From Lasiosphaeris hirsuta (Eukaryota > Ascomycota > Sordariomycetes > Sordariales > Lasiosphaeriaceae), in NCBI GenBank assembly GCA_030549175.1, contig JAUKUA010000001.1, forward strand, positions 7,192,001 to 7,256,000: DNA of 64,000 nucleotides, written 5' to 3'. Each line of letters begins with the position of its first letter. Within the stretch, counting starts at the first letter, position 1. Made by a program: the position numbers and the translations under genes. This document shows, piece after piece, positions 44,794 to 54,157 of this stretch. The notes below the pieces were generated by a model. It was not told where the DNA came from, did no database searches, and worked only from the letters and a program-made list of their open reading frames with translations.

Positions 44794-46962
44794 ATGTCCT
44801 CTTTCACATTCGGAAATACCAGCTCTAGCGGCACATCTAACCCGCCGGCGACATCCACCGCCCCAGCTACCGGGGGTCTTTTCGGCGCTGCCTCTTTTTC
44901 GTTTGGCACATCAGGTACGACCACTGCCAGCCAGCCAGCCACATCAGGTTTGTTCGGGTCATCGAACACTCCGAAGCCCTCCGGCGGTCTGTTTGGAGGC
45001 GCAAGCGCAACCCCGGCCGCCCCATCGTTCGGAGGAGCCAGCGGCGGTGGCATGTTTGGTAGTAATAACCAGGCAGGAGGTGGTGGTGGAGGGGGTCTTT
45101 TTGGCAATAATTCGTCTACTCCGTCTACTGGAACTGCCCTGGCGCCCTCTGGATCTCTGTTCGGATCAACCCTTTCCGCAACGTCTACAACCACATCAAC
45201 AGCCCAAAACGGTGGATTAACTTCTGGTGGCCTTTTCGGCGCTGCGAAGACTTCTACACCTCAGCTAGGGTCAACAACCGCCCCGGCAGGCAGTGGATTG
45301 TTTGGTAGTGCAGGAGGCGGCGGGTTGGGCCAGGCGACGCCTGCGAAACCTGCCGGTCTCTTTGGTGGAGGACTTCTATCAACCACTCCGGCCGGCGCTC
45401 CACCAGCCGGGGGCGCGAAACCTGCGCATGGCGCTCTTTTCGGATCGGGATTTGGAGGTCAATCTGCTGCTCCGGCCTCACAACCTGCTGCTGCTCCGAG
45501 CTCCACCTTCGGTAGTAGTTTGTTCGGCGGTCAATCTAACCCATCAGCAGCTCCGGCGCAGACCGCTGCTACTATGACCTCCGGGACCCCCAGTCTATTT
45601 GGCGCTAAATCAGCGCAAGTAACCAGTGGAACGCCTTCACTATTCGGTGGTCAGCCCGCTGCTGCTGCTTCGACTGCAGCCGGCACGCAAGCCACCCCAG
45701 CTCTGTCTGGGGGGCTATTTGGGGTCAAAACCTCTGCCCCAGCATCATCTGGACTATTCGGAAGTGGAAGCACCGCGGCCCCTCCAGCTAGCTCGGCAGC
45801 GCCAGCCACCAAATCTTTGTTTGGTGCGACTCCGGCCGCTACCGCACCCGCAGCAAGCTCAGCTGCAATCGGTAGTTTGTTTGGCACTGGCCCCCCGGCG
45901 TCGGCCCCTGCTGCCCCCACGACCACAACGTCATCTTTATTCGGACAGTTGCCGGCATCGAGTGCCGCAGCAACGTCTGCCGCAACAACGTCTGTTCCCG
46001 CAACCTCAGGCTTGTTTGGAGCTAAGACAGCTACTACTACGTCAAGTGCCCCGACAACTAGTGGGCTCAACCTGGGAGCCTCGACGACTACTACTACTGC
46101 AGGAGGATCTACTGGTGGGCTCTTCGGAGCGGCCAAGACCGCGACAGCTCCAGCAACCACAACGGCGACACTAACAAGCCAAGACAAGACTGCGGCGACA
46201 GCAGCCGCCCTCAATGCTTCCACAATGGGCCCTCCCTCTCAGCTACCCCGGCTCAAGAACAAGACCATGGACGAGATCATTACGCGGTGGGCAACAGATT
46301 TGTCTAAGTACCAAAAGGAGTTCAAGGACCAGGCGTCGAAGGTGGCGGAGTGGGATCGTATGTTGGTGGAAAATGGGGAGAAAATCCAGAAGCTTTACTC
46401 CAGCACATACGAAGCTGAACGCGCTAGCAATGAGATTGAGCGCCAACTCGCTGGTGTCGAGGGCCAGCAGGATGAGCTGTCTGCTTGGCTTGATCGCTAT
46501 GAATCCGACTTGAGCGAGCTTTTTACAAAGCAGATCGGCTCTAACGAGCAAGTCGCCGGGCCGGACCAGGAGAGGGAGCGTACCTACAAGTTGGCTGAGA
46601 AGCTCACAGACCGGCTCGATGATATGGGCCGAGATTTGACCAAGATGATCAAGGAGATCAACGATATGTCGAGCAGCCTGAGCAAGGGCAGCAAGCCTGA
46701 TGATCCGGTATGCACAATCCTCACCCTATTATTATGTGGTGCGGCCATGAAACTAACCAACAACTCACAGCTGAGCCAAATTGTCCGTGTTCTCAACGGT
46801 CACCTGACGCAGCTCCAGTGGATCGACACCAATGCCGCAGCACTGCAGGCTAAGGTGGCCGCCGCCCAGAAGGCGAGCGGTAACATGGGCGCCAGCGTCG
46901 GCGGCCACGAGACGGATGCGGCTGAGAGCTTCTATCGTTCGTACCGAGGCGGATATAAATAG
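44794..46962 (+). CDS. nsp1: FG nucleoporin Nsp1 (Nup62 homologue)
   Basis: Exons 44794-46707 and 46771-46962 encode 701 aa from the ATG in CAGCCATGTCC. Residues 1-480 are low-complexity Ser/Thr/Ala/Gly with many GLFG repeats (GGLFGA, SGLFGS, GGLFGG, SSLFGQ) and one FSFG. These form the permeability barrier of the nuclear pore. Residues about 500-700 are the Nsp1-like coiled coil: LKNKTMDEIITRWATDL, YQKEFKDQASKVAEWDRML, then ELSAWLDRYESDLSELF, through which it assembles with Nup49/Nup57 (Nup58/Nup54) and Nup82. The single 63-nt intron (GTATGC...CACAG, branch ACTAACC) is a multiple of three and has no stop, so its retention would insert 21 residues. The tail ends RSYRGGYK. The length fits filamentous fungal Nsp1. 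Confidence 0.93.
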   Translation: MSSFTFGNTSSSGTSNPPATSTAPATGGLFGAASFSFGTSGTTTASQPATSGLFGSSNTPKPSGGLFGGASATPAAPSFGGASGGGMFGSNNQAGGGGGGGLFGNNSSTPSTGTALAPSGSLFGSTLSATSTTTSTAQNGGLTSGGLFGAAKTSTPQLGSTTAPAGSGLFGSAGGGGLGQATPAKPAGLFGGGLLSTTPAGAPPAGGAKPAHGALFGSGFGGQSAAPASQPAAAPSSTFGSSLFGGQSNPSAAPAQTAATMTSGTPSLFGAKSAQVTSGTPSLFGGQPAAAASTAAGTQATPALSGGLFGVKTSAPASSGLFGSGSTAAPPASSAAPATKSLFGATPAATAPAASSAAIGSLFGTGPPASAPAAPTTTTSSLFGQLPASSAAATSAATTSVPATSGLFGAKTATTTSSAPTTSGLNLGASTTTTTAGGSTGGLFGAAKTATAPATTTATLTSQDKTAATAAALNASTMGPPSQLPRLKNKTMDEIITRWATDLSKYQKEFKDQASKVAEWDRMLVENGEKIQKLYSSTYEAERASNEIERQLAGVEGQQDELSAWLDRYESDLSELFTKQIGSNEQVAGPDQERERTYKLAEKLTDRLDDMGRDLTKMIKEINDMSSSLSKGSKPDDPVCTILTLLLCGAAMKLTNNSQLSQIVRVLNGHLTQLQWIDTNAAALQAKVAAAQKASGNMGASVGGHETDAAESFYRSYRGGYK

Positions 46963-47505
46963 GAGACATATCCGCGGAAGGGGGCTTTCTCTTAGTGTAG
47001 GGACGACCGTAAATAGAGGCGGAGCCACATGATAGGCACGCATGGTAGATTGATAGTCTCATGTTGGAGTAGACCGGGAACACAACCGAGACCAAACAAG
47101 CCAGAAAGAAACTGGGGCACAGAGCTTGGAGAGAGACCCGAGCTTGGGTGCAAAAAAATGCATAGTTTATTGTATTTGTACAACTAAATGTAGTCTCCCC
47201 CCATGACAACACGAAAAGAAATGAGCCGAGTCAGTGGTTGAAGGTGTGGACGTCTGCTGGAGAGTTGCCATTAGGACCTCTCCCTGGGCGAGCAGCTACC
47301 AACCGTTCGTTCGGCCCGATGCTAGGATCCCCCTTCATCTTCTTGCCGCGAACCTATTTACTTTCAACTATACACGCCACACACTTAGCTGCGCTCCTCT
47401 CCATAATGGCTACCCCTGCAGCTCCACGCTGTGTCGGAACTCGCTTAATTGTGCTCGCCGCCCTGCTCCTTGGTGAGCTCATCACTTTAATGCATTTGTT
47501 AATCT
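46963..47505. other. Convergent intergenic region
   Basis: This lies between the 3' ends of nsp1 and inh1. A plus-strand frame from 47406 starts MATPAAPRCVGTRLIVLAALL and looks signal-peptide-like, but it is short, runs into the antisense of inh1 and cannot be supported as a gene. Confidence 0.55.
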
Positions 47506-47953
47506 TTATTTACTCGGTTGCGCGTGGATCAAGCGGTGAGAGGAGGAGCCGTACATGTGGTCCGAGAGCTCCTTGATATGGGCCTGCTGCTGCCTGAGCT
47601 TATCGCGGAGTGCCTTGAGCTTCTCCTGCTCGATCTTGCGGATGGCGAAGTCCTCGTTGGCGCGCTCGCGGCGTTGGAAGGCGTCGCTGTTTGGATGTTT
47701 GTTAGCTTTTTTTCTTTCCCGGTGACGTAGATGGGTTTGGTGAGAGCCTGTCGGGTTTTCCCAAGGGAGGCAGGCCGAGTATGGGATACGGATAGGAGGG
47801 TGGTGTGAAGGAGGGGGGGTTAACGAGGACGTTGTGGACATACCCCTGGCCGCCGGTCTTGGGGGGAGAGCCAGTCTCGCCGGCGAGCATGATGCGGGCC
47901 GTGGAGAAGACGCGCGACGGGCGAGCGGCCTTGGTGATAGCTGTGCGGAACAT
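47506..47953 (-). CDS. inh1: Mitochondrial F1Fo-ATPase inhibitor IF1
   Basis: Exons 47953-47844 and 47686-47506 encode 96 aa. The 157-nt intron begins GTATGT and ends AACAG, joining GGQG to DAFQRRER. The first ~25 residues (MFRTAITKAARPSRVFSTAR) are a basic mitochondrial presequence. The mature region carries the conserved inhibitory helix DAFQRRERANEDFAIRKIE, then a coiled coil KLKALRDKLRQQQAHIKELS. IF1 binds the catalytic interface of F1 at low matrix pH and blocks ATP hydrolysis when the proton gradient collapses. The length matches yeast Inh1 (85 aa) plus a short tail. The gene is convergent with nsp1. Confidence 0.93.
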
Positions 47954-50093
47954 GATGACGATTGCGAAAATTACCTCGGGTTCGGAGGGTCAAAGGGTGG
48001 TGGGAGAGTATATAAATTGAGCAATTGGACGAGTAAGAGCAACGAGTTGTTGTATTGCGGCTCCCGTCTGCTTTTGTACAAGTGCGGCGGAAAACGGGTC
48101 TGTCTGATGATGATTCAATTGGTTTTGGCAGGTGGTGGCCTGATCATGGGAGGAGCTTTTACGAAGCACGTCAAGCTTCCGTCTTCCATCGTTGCAGGCC
48201 ACAGCGGGCCATGTGGCTTGCTCGGCTGCTGCGGAGTGGCGGAGAAGTTAACGCCTCAGGCACTAAAGTTTATTGCCTTACTGATTCCGTCTTCGCAAGC
48301 GGCAGACGGGTAGCCCCGGACGGATGAGGGGTGAGGTGTTGCCCCGCACTACGGTAGGACAGATTGCGACCCCAGCCCAGGTCGCTTCATCCTTCTCAAG
48401 ACAACACTTCAGCCTCACTTTGCGTTGCCTTTCCCAGGGCGCACTCTCATAAATGGCCGCCCATGCTACACTAGGCGAAGTCTGAAAGCTATGTAGCAGA
48501 GTGTTTCAGTGGCGTGACGGTTGCAAACAAACGCCGCCCAGCAGTGTGACCGAGACTTGTGTCCGAGTCGAGAGGCAGACGCCAGCCTGTCGGGTTCATT
48601 GGACAGGCAGCGACATCTCGAATGTTCTTGATAACCTCTTGTCGAGGATAAACAAGGGCCAATGGACACGCCGGCCCTCTAGCCATTTACCGGTCATTAC
48701 AGGCGAGACCCACCCCTAGCTTTTGGAGTAGCATTGCCGAGAGTCTCCATCTTAGTAGTTCAGCGGCCTTGGACACTGCGAAATTGATGGTGTCGTTTGT
48801 GGTGGGTATAGTCTTATAGTAGATGTTGGATGGATGCCGGTCCGCGGAAGCTAGGTCGGGCCCTTATCGCACCTTCCTGGCTCGTATCTTTTATCTCTTG
48901 ACCGCTGAGGCTCAGTCGCTGGAGGGAAGCCGCATGAATGAAACGCTCTCGACTATGCAGCTGCTGTGGCTGGCCGACTGCTGTTACGGCTTACATTCTC
49001 TCCTCATCGCACAAAGGCGGAGGACGAGGTTTGGGACTGTGCTAGAACTAGGCGGCAAGGAAGCACCTGGGAAATAGCGGGCGGCAAGCGATGGCAGCGA
49101 CGGCCGCAAAGATAGGGCCCTGGTAGTATATTGACACAAGTCGAAGCACAGCGCGGTTGGCATGGAAGGCTTGGATTCTCGGCGGCTTTCGCACTGGCAC
49201 AGACTGGCAGTTCCACAGTCCCACTATCGGGCATTTTCACTGTGACGTACCTGCCTGTATGAATTGTGTGAATGCATGTACATAGTGAGTACCGGCCTGG
49301 TTTTACTTTGCGCAGGGCAGCGTCACGTGGCCCTAGTAGTGAAGAGGTTCCCAAACAAGCGTGGCCGTGCAGCGCTCTCAAATTTCAGCGCCAGCCCGCA
49401 CCGCATCCCACCGCCGCCTTGTGTTGTCGTTGCACTTTCCCTGCCTTGCACCCCTTCCCTCATTTCCAACTTTGCATCCAAAACCGGCCTCCGTCTCGTT
49501 TTCTACTTCTCCCCTCAACACCAACACGCGAAAAAACAACTACATCGCCGATTTCTTGCCAAGTCTGTCTTTCTGCTATTTCCACGACATAGTTTTGTCC
49601 ACTTCCCCTCTTCTACACTCCAACTGGTAAGTCTGCGTCCCTCCGCCCCGATACATCATTTGCTGCACCGCTCCGCTCCGCACCTCGTCGTCTGTCGTCA
49701 TCGCCGATGCGACGCCCACCTGCCTTCACCCTGAGAGACGGCCATCGCCGCGGACTCGTCGTCGCGGGCGCCGCCCTCAATTGCCCCCAAAATACATGGC
49801 GAGGCCGCCGTGTCTTCCCCCAAACACGGCAGCGAGCCCGGTCAGGCCTGCGCCTGCCCCACCGCGAGCGGGGAGCCTCCTCCTACTAGTCATGAAGTTA
49901 GCACGGCGCATTCACCGCAGCATCGCAAGAGCTCACGGAAATGTTGCGATTGCGTGCGCCGATATGATTTGCCCTGGCCTTGCCCGACCGGTTTTCGGAT
50001 CCCCTAATCATCGTCGCTCACCGACTCGCCGAATCCGGCCGCGGCTTCTGATGTCCGTCGCTAACCCGCACCTTCCAGATTACCACCGTCAAA
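47954..50093. other. Divergent intergenic region (inh1 promoter, 14-3-3 promoter and 5' leader)
   Basis: About 2.1 kb without a recognised gene. The part from about 49350 is strongly C/T-rich and probably is the transcribed 5' leader of the 14-3-3 gene, including the probable 5' UTR intron described separately. The other frames seen are short and featureless. Confidence 0.55.
49627..50078 (+). other. Probable 5' UTR intron of the 14-3-3 gene
   Basis: A consensus donor GTAAGT follows CCAACTG at 49627. A textbook branch and acceptor (CGCTAACCCGCACCTTCCAG) ends at 50078, 15 bp before the start codon. The 452-nt span is long for this genome but reasonable for a leader intron of a strongly expressed gene. 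It is inferred from splice signals only. Confidence 0.55.
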
Positions 50094-51112
50094 ATGGGTC
50101 ACGAAGATGCCGTTTACCTGGCCAAGCTCGCCGAGCAGGCCGAGCGCTACGAGGGTACGTTTACATGGATGTCGCACTGCCAAGAGTCGGAGCTGACGCT
50201 GTTCCCCGCCCACAGAGATGGTTGAGAACATGAAGATTGTCGCCTCCGAGGACCGCGATCTTACCGTCGAGGAGCGGAACCTTCTTTCGGTCGCCTACAA
50301 GAACGTCATCGGTGCCCGCCGTGCCTCTTGGAGAATTGTCACCTCGATCGAGCAGAAGGAGGAGTCAAAGGGCAACTCCACCCAGGTAACCCTGATCAAG
50401 GACTACCGCCAGAAGATTGAGAATGAGCTCGCCAAGATCTGCGAGGATATCCTCTCCGTTCTTGACAAGCACCTTATCCCCTCGGCAAAGACTGGCGAGT
50501 CCAAGGTCTTTTACCACAAGATGTTAGTCTACGCTGCGTTATGCCGTTTTCCATTATCCGGGTCTAATATCAATACAGGAAGGGTGACTACCACCGCTAC
50601 CTTGCCGAGTTCGCCGTTGGTGACAAGCGCAAGGACTCGGCCGACAAGTCTCTCGAGGCCTACAAGTCCGCCACCGAGGTTGCACAGACTGAACTTCCCC
50701 CTACCCACCCTATCCGCCTGGGTCTTGCCCTCAACTTCTCTGTGTTTTATTACGAGATCTTGAACGCTCCCGATCAGGCTTGCCACCTTGCCAAGCAGGC
50801 GTTCGATGATGCCATTGCTGGTGAGTCCAAACCTTGGAAGCACAGCCTTGAAGAAGCAACTAACCGTTTGAATGCAGAGCTCGACACATTGAGCGAGGAG
50901 AGCTACAAGGACTCGACTCTCATCATGCAGCTCCTCCGTGACAACTTGGTACGTCCCACACCCTATACTATGCGTAGAGTCCTGCTAACATGCCGTCGCA
51001 GACCCTCTGGACCTCATCTGAGGCTGAGCCGGCCGCCGCCGCAGGTCACGCGGAGGCTGCCCCGGAGGAGCCCAAGGCAGAGGCGCCTACGGAGGAGCCT
51101 AAGGCCGAGTAA
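50094..51112 (+). CDS. 14-3-3 family protein
   Basis: Five exons (50094-50154, 50216-50522, 50579-50820, 50878-50948, 51002-51112) encode 263 aa. Introns are 61, 56, 57 and 53 nt, all in phase. Both family signatures are intact: [11 protein letters not shown] near residue 40 and [20 protein letters not shown] near 210-230. The phosphopeptide pocket residues are present (K in SVAYKNV, R in GARRASWR, and [16 protein letters not shown]). The tail is acidic and Ala/Glu/Pro-rich ([15 protein letters not shown]). 14-3-3 dimers bind phosphoserine/threonine motifs and regulate many kinases, including checkpoint and stress pathways; yeast Bmh1/Bmh2 are the counterparts. The start is the ATG in TCAAAATGG, matching the usual short N-terminus. 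Confidence 0.97.
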
Positions 51113-51694
51113 GCGTGGTATACATTTCCCTGGTCTCGTGATCGCGATAGCCCCTGGTTGATCTTGGCAAAACCCTGGTGGAAATGGTGTCTTTGGAGTG
51201 CGGACTGGAGAACCCCCTCGTAACTTTGCATGTTTTACGCAAATACACAGACTTGAGACTTCGTGGCCGATTTCTAGTAATGGATGAGGGGACAAAGTAG
51301 AGCATTTGGAGGGTTTCCTACTCAGATTGCTTGCCTTTTAGACTCAACACACCGGAAGATCGCCTGGACAATAAAACCAAAAACCCCCTTTCAGAGAATT
51401 TCCGTTTTGTCGTTTGTCGTCATGGCGGCTTGCACAAAACGATCCCTTCTACGGCGTTCCTAGGTGTATGGGACATAAAAGTCAAGGTCTGAATCCGTAT
51501 TTCTCAAAGCTAGGTTGCGGTATTACACTATTCCGTCCACGGCATTAGAGTCGTGCGACCTTTAGGTGGCGGTAATACAAACTTAAGCCATATGCAGTAC
51601 CTGCTCAACAGGATCCATTGAGGGGCTACTCTAACCATGCGACTTGCATTATGAAATATTATCTTCTATTTGACCACCTACCCATCATACTAAC
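51113..51694. other. Convergent intergenic region
   Basis: This holds the 3' flanks of the 14-3-3 gene and DPH4. AATAAA occurs near 51370 (ACAATAAAACC). No gene is seen. Confidence 0.6.
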
Positions 51695-52270
51695 TCAGAG
51701 CCTTTGGGACCCCCCCTCACCCGCCCCATTCCCGCCCTTCTCTTCTTCCTCCTCAACAACAGCAAACTGCACCCGCAGCCACAGACTGCAGTCCGCACAC
51801 CCAACCATCAACTCGCCCAGGTCCGCCGCCTCCTCCAGGTCGTCCTCCCCGAACCGGAAGCCCCGCGGGTTGCCGCACCGGCAGCTGCGGTACCACTCGT
51901 CCCCCGCCGGCGACGAGGCAAAGGAGAGGTCGTCGAGGTCGACGGGCTCGATGCCTGTCTGGAACTGCGCCTTTTGCGCGTTGGTCAGCGTCGTCGCGTT
52001 CGCGGTCTGGGACGCGAGCAGGGCAGCGTCGTAGGCGCGCCGCTGGGACGGGGAGGAGAGGACCGCGTAGGCCGTAGAGATTTGGTCGACTGTCCAGGTG
52101 GTGGTTGCGTTGGTATTGGGGACGGGTTTCTTGTCGGGGTGGTGGCTCAGCAGGGCGCGGCGGTACGCGCGCTTGATCAGGGTGGAGGGGTCCGAGTTGG
52201 TGGTGAGGGTGGATGGGGAGAGGGAGAGGATTTGGTAGTAGGTTGGGGAGTTGGGGGTGGTGGTGGACAT
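51695..52270 (-). CDS. dph4: DPH4/Jjj3-type J protein for diphthamide synthesis
   Basis: A single exon encodes 191 aa. The N-terminal J domain (residues about 9-85: YYQILSLSP, IKRAYRRALLSHHPDKK, ISTAYAVLSSPSQRRAYD) has the HPD motif. The C-terminal half has a CSL-type zinc-binding domain: LDDLSF, CRCGNPRGFRF, and CADCSLWLRVQF, with the expected CxC...CxxC cysteines. DPH4 proteins carry iron or electrons for Dph1-Dph2 in the first step of diphthamide formation on eEF2. The acidic Gly-rich tail is unusual but short. No intron is needed. The start is the ATG in AAAATGTCC. Confidence 0.93.
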   Translation of the reverse strand: MSTTTPNSPTYYQILSLSPSTLTTNSDPSTLIKRAYRRALLSHHPDKKPVPNTNATTTWTVDQISTAYAVLSSPSQRRAYDAALLASQTANATTLTNAQKAQFQTGIEPVDLDDLSFASSPAGDEWYRSCRCGNPRGFRFGEDDLEEAADLGELMVGCADCSLWLRVQFAVVEEEEEKGGNGAGEGGSQRL

Positions 52271-52798
52271 TTTGGCGTGGGTTTGAGTTTAGTGATTTTA
52301 TGTGTCGGCTCCCCCCCCCCCCCCCGAGATGGTAGGGTAGTGATGATGATGGCTGGAGGACGGCGAAGAAAATGAGTGAAAAAGTCAGGCTTTGATCACG
52401 TGCATCAAGGACGCATTTGGCCTCTCCTCAGTGCTCAAACCATGAGCGTGAATCGATTACGCCTGGCCACTGTACGGGAACATTGCTGTGCATATAGGAT
52501 GGAGAGTGAAGAAGAAAGTATGCAGGGTAGGGGTTGTCCAAGCAGCCTGAACAGTCTCAAGCAACACAGCTAATAGGGGAACCAACCGGAGCAGACAACG
52601 GTACATCGATAGAATATCTGGAAATAATGAGACACTTGCTCTCAAAACGCATAACACATGAAGGGCTGCAAAAGAAAGCTGGACAAAGCTCGCGTGGAAA
52701 ACCGGTACAGACTTTGGCCTCCGTAGAGATGTTGCACATTGTCGATAATACACTCTATAGTTACATACCTACTACCCCGATGCACTTCCAGCACCGTT
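52271..52798. other. Intergenic region between dph4 promoter and mL59 3' flank
   Basis: This contains the dph4 promoter and the mL59 3' UTR on the same strand. A 15-C run lies at 52311-52325, about 40 bp upstream of the dph4 start. No gene is seen. Confidence 0.6.
52311..52325. repeat. Poly-C run (about 15 nt)
   Basis: An uninterrupted C run close to the dph4 start codon (G run on the coding strand), similar in position to the C17 run before mL53. The length is uncertain because of the homopolymer. Confidence 0.75.
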
Positions 52799-53432
52799 TT
52801 AGCTTGACGACTTGGGGTATTTGGTCCAGTTCCGTTTTCCAACCTAAAGCCCCAATGTTAGCAATCAACTAACTTGATATTGGACGCGGACACAGTGGCC
52901 TACCTTTTTCCATTCTCTGATAAGATCCGGCATCTCCAACATGGCCTTTCTCCTCTTCTCCATCCTGTTTGAGAAGCTCGGTTAGCGTAACGTTCTCGAC
53001 AGCAGTTTTCATTCCGGAATTGCAACCATTAACATACTTTGCCACCAATTGCCTCTCGTGCTTGTGACCCTTGACTTGCTGCCCGACACCAGTGCCCTTG
53101 ACACGCAGACCCAGCTCGACTCTCTTCCGTAACCTCTCCTCGGTGCCCTTAGGGGTATAGGGCAGCAGCGACTCAACACCATGTTCCCGTGCCAGCTTGA
53201 CAATCTCGGCCTGCCGCCTCAGCGAGTATTTAGGGTCGTGCCATTTGCCTGTCACGGGGTGCTTAGTTGCGAGGAAGGGGTTCGGCGATTCTTGTTGGTA
53301 GGCCGTCTGGAGTTTCTCGGGACCTGCGGTGGCTGACAGAATTTGGGCTGGGGGGTAGCGGGCGAAGAAAGTGCGCAGCCGCGCTGGGAGCGCAAGCGCT
53401 AGTTGGATATGCTTCTGTGCTGTGGCCGACAT
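52799..53432 (-). CDS. mrpl25: Mitochondrial large-subunit ribosomal protein mL59
   Basis: Three exons (53432-53038, 52964-52904, 52843-52799) encode 166 aa. The 73-nt intron has donor GTATGT, branch CGCTAACC and acceptor AACAG; the 60-nt intron has GTAGGC, TGCTAAC and TTTAG. Splicing restores the conserved end: QLVAK joins MEKRRKAMLEMPDLIREWKK, then VGKRNWTKYPK. The unspliced frame is also open and would give a wrong C-terminus, so the model rests on splice signals plus the family pattern. The body contains LPARLRTFFARYPP, NPFLATKHPVTGKWHDP and YSLRRQAEIVKLA, typical of yeast MRPL25/mL59, a fungal-specific protein of the mitoribosomal large subunit. The gene is head-to-head with PRP28. Confidence 0.9.
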
Positions 53433-54157
53433 GGTGAAGGCAGTGGTGTGTGGTGAAGTTGGCTGCCAGATGCTCAGGTCCAAGATCCACGCTCAGAAAA
53501 GTCACAGAGCATCGTGCCGCGGCAGGCGGGATTGGCTTTTGGGTTTCTCGCAGCCGACCCTAACCCTGCCTCACCAAACTAACCGCTTTCAGCCATCCTC
53601 CTTCCAGCTTGCCACAGCTTCCGTCGACGATATCCATGATAGTATTGTTAGGTTTTGAATGACTGGCTTAAGGATATTTGCTAGAATAGTAAACCCAAGT
53701 CGCTACAAAAAGGGGAAGAAATCTAGCATTGCGGTGCATACAATAATAACCATCACAACACACCTACCATGGTTCAGCCATGCTTTCCCACCATGTATTG
53801 ACATTTGACACCTTGAAATATCCTGTCGCAGCCAGACCTACATTAACTTCTCTAACAGAGCTTTTTACAACACCATATATGCCTTTTGAAATACCAACTA
53901 CGCCTTTTTGAACCCCAATTATGCCTTTCGAAACGCTAGAATGCTGTTATTTTCACTGCGAAAGCCCTCCTTCGTGGCGGGGGTCAGGGTTCCGCGCTAA
54001 CAAACAATCCAACCAGGCGGAGACAAGCTTCAAGGTGGGGCATCTAACTTTCGCGCGTCAACGAACGCCTCTGACACATCCGTTTCAGAGACTTATTCCT
54101 ACCCAACACGCCTTCCAAGTGACACCACACCGGTATTCATCCACAAAAAAAGCGATC
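53433..54157. other. Divergent promoter region (mL59 / prp28)
   Basis: About 0.7 kb between start codons. Near 53880-53930 there are three related short units (ATGCCTTTTGAAATACCAA, CGCCTTTTTGAACCCCAA, ATGCCTTTCGAAACGCT). The prp28 reading frame is open upstream to 53921, but that part has no conserved sequence. Confidence 0.6.
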
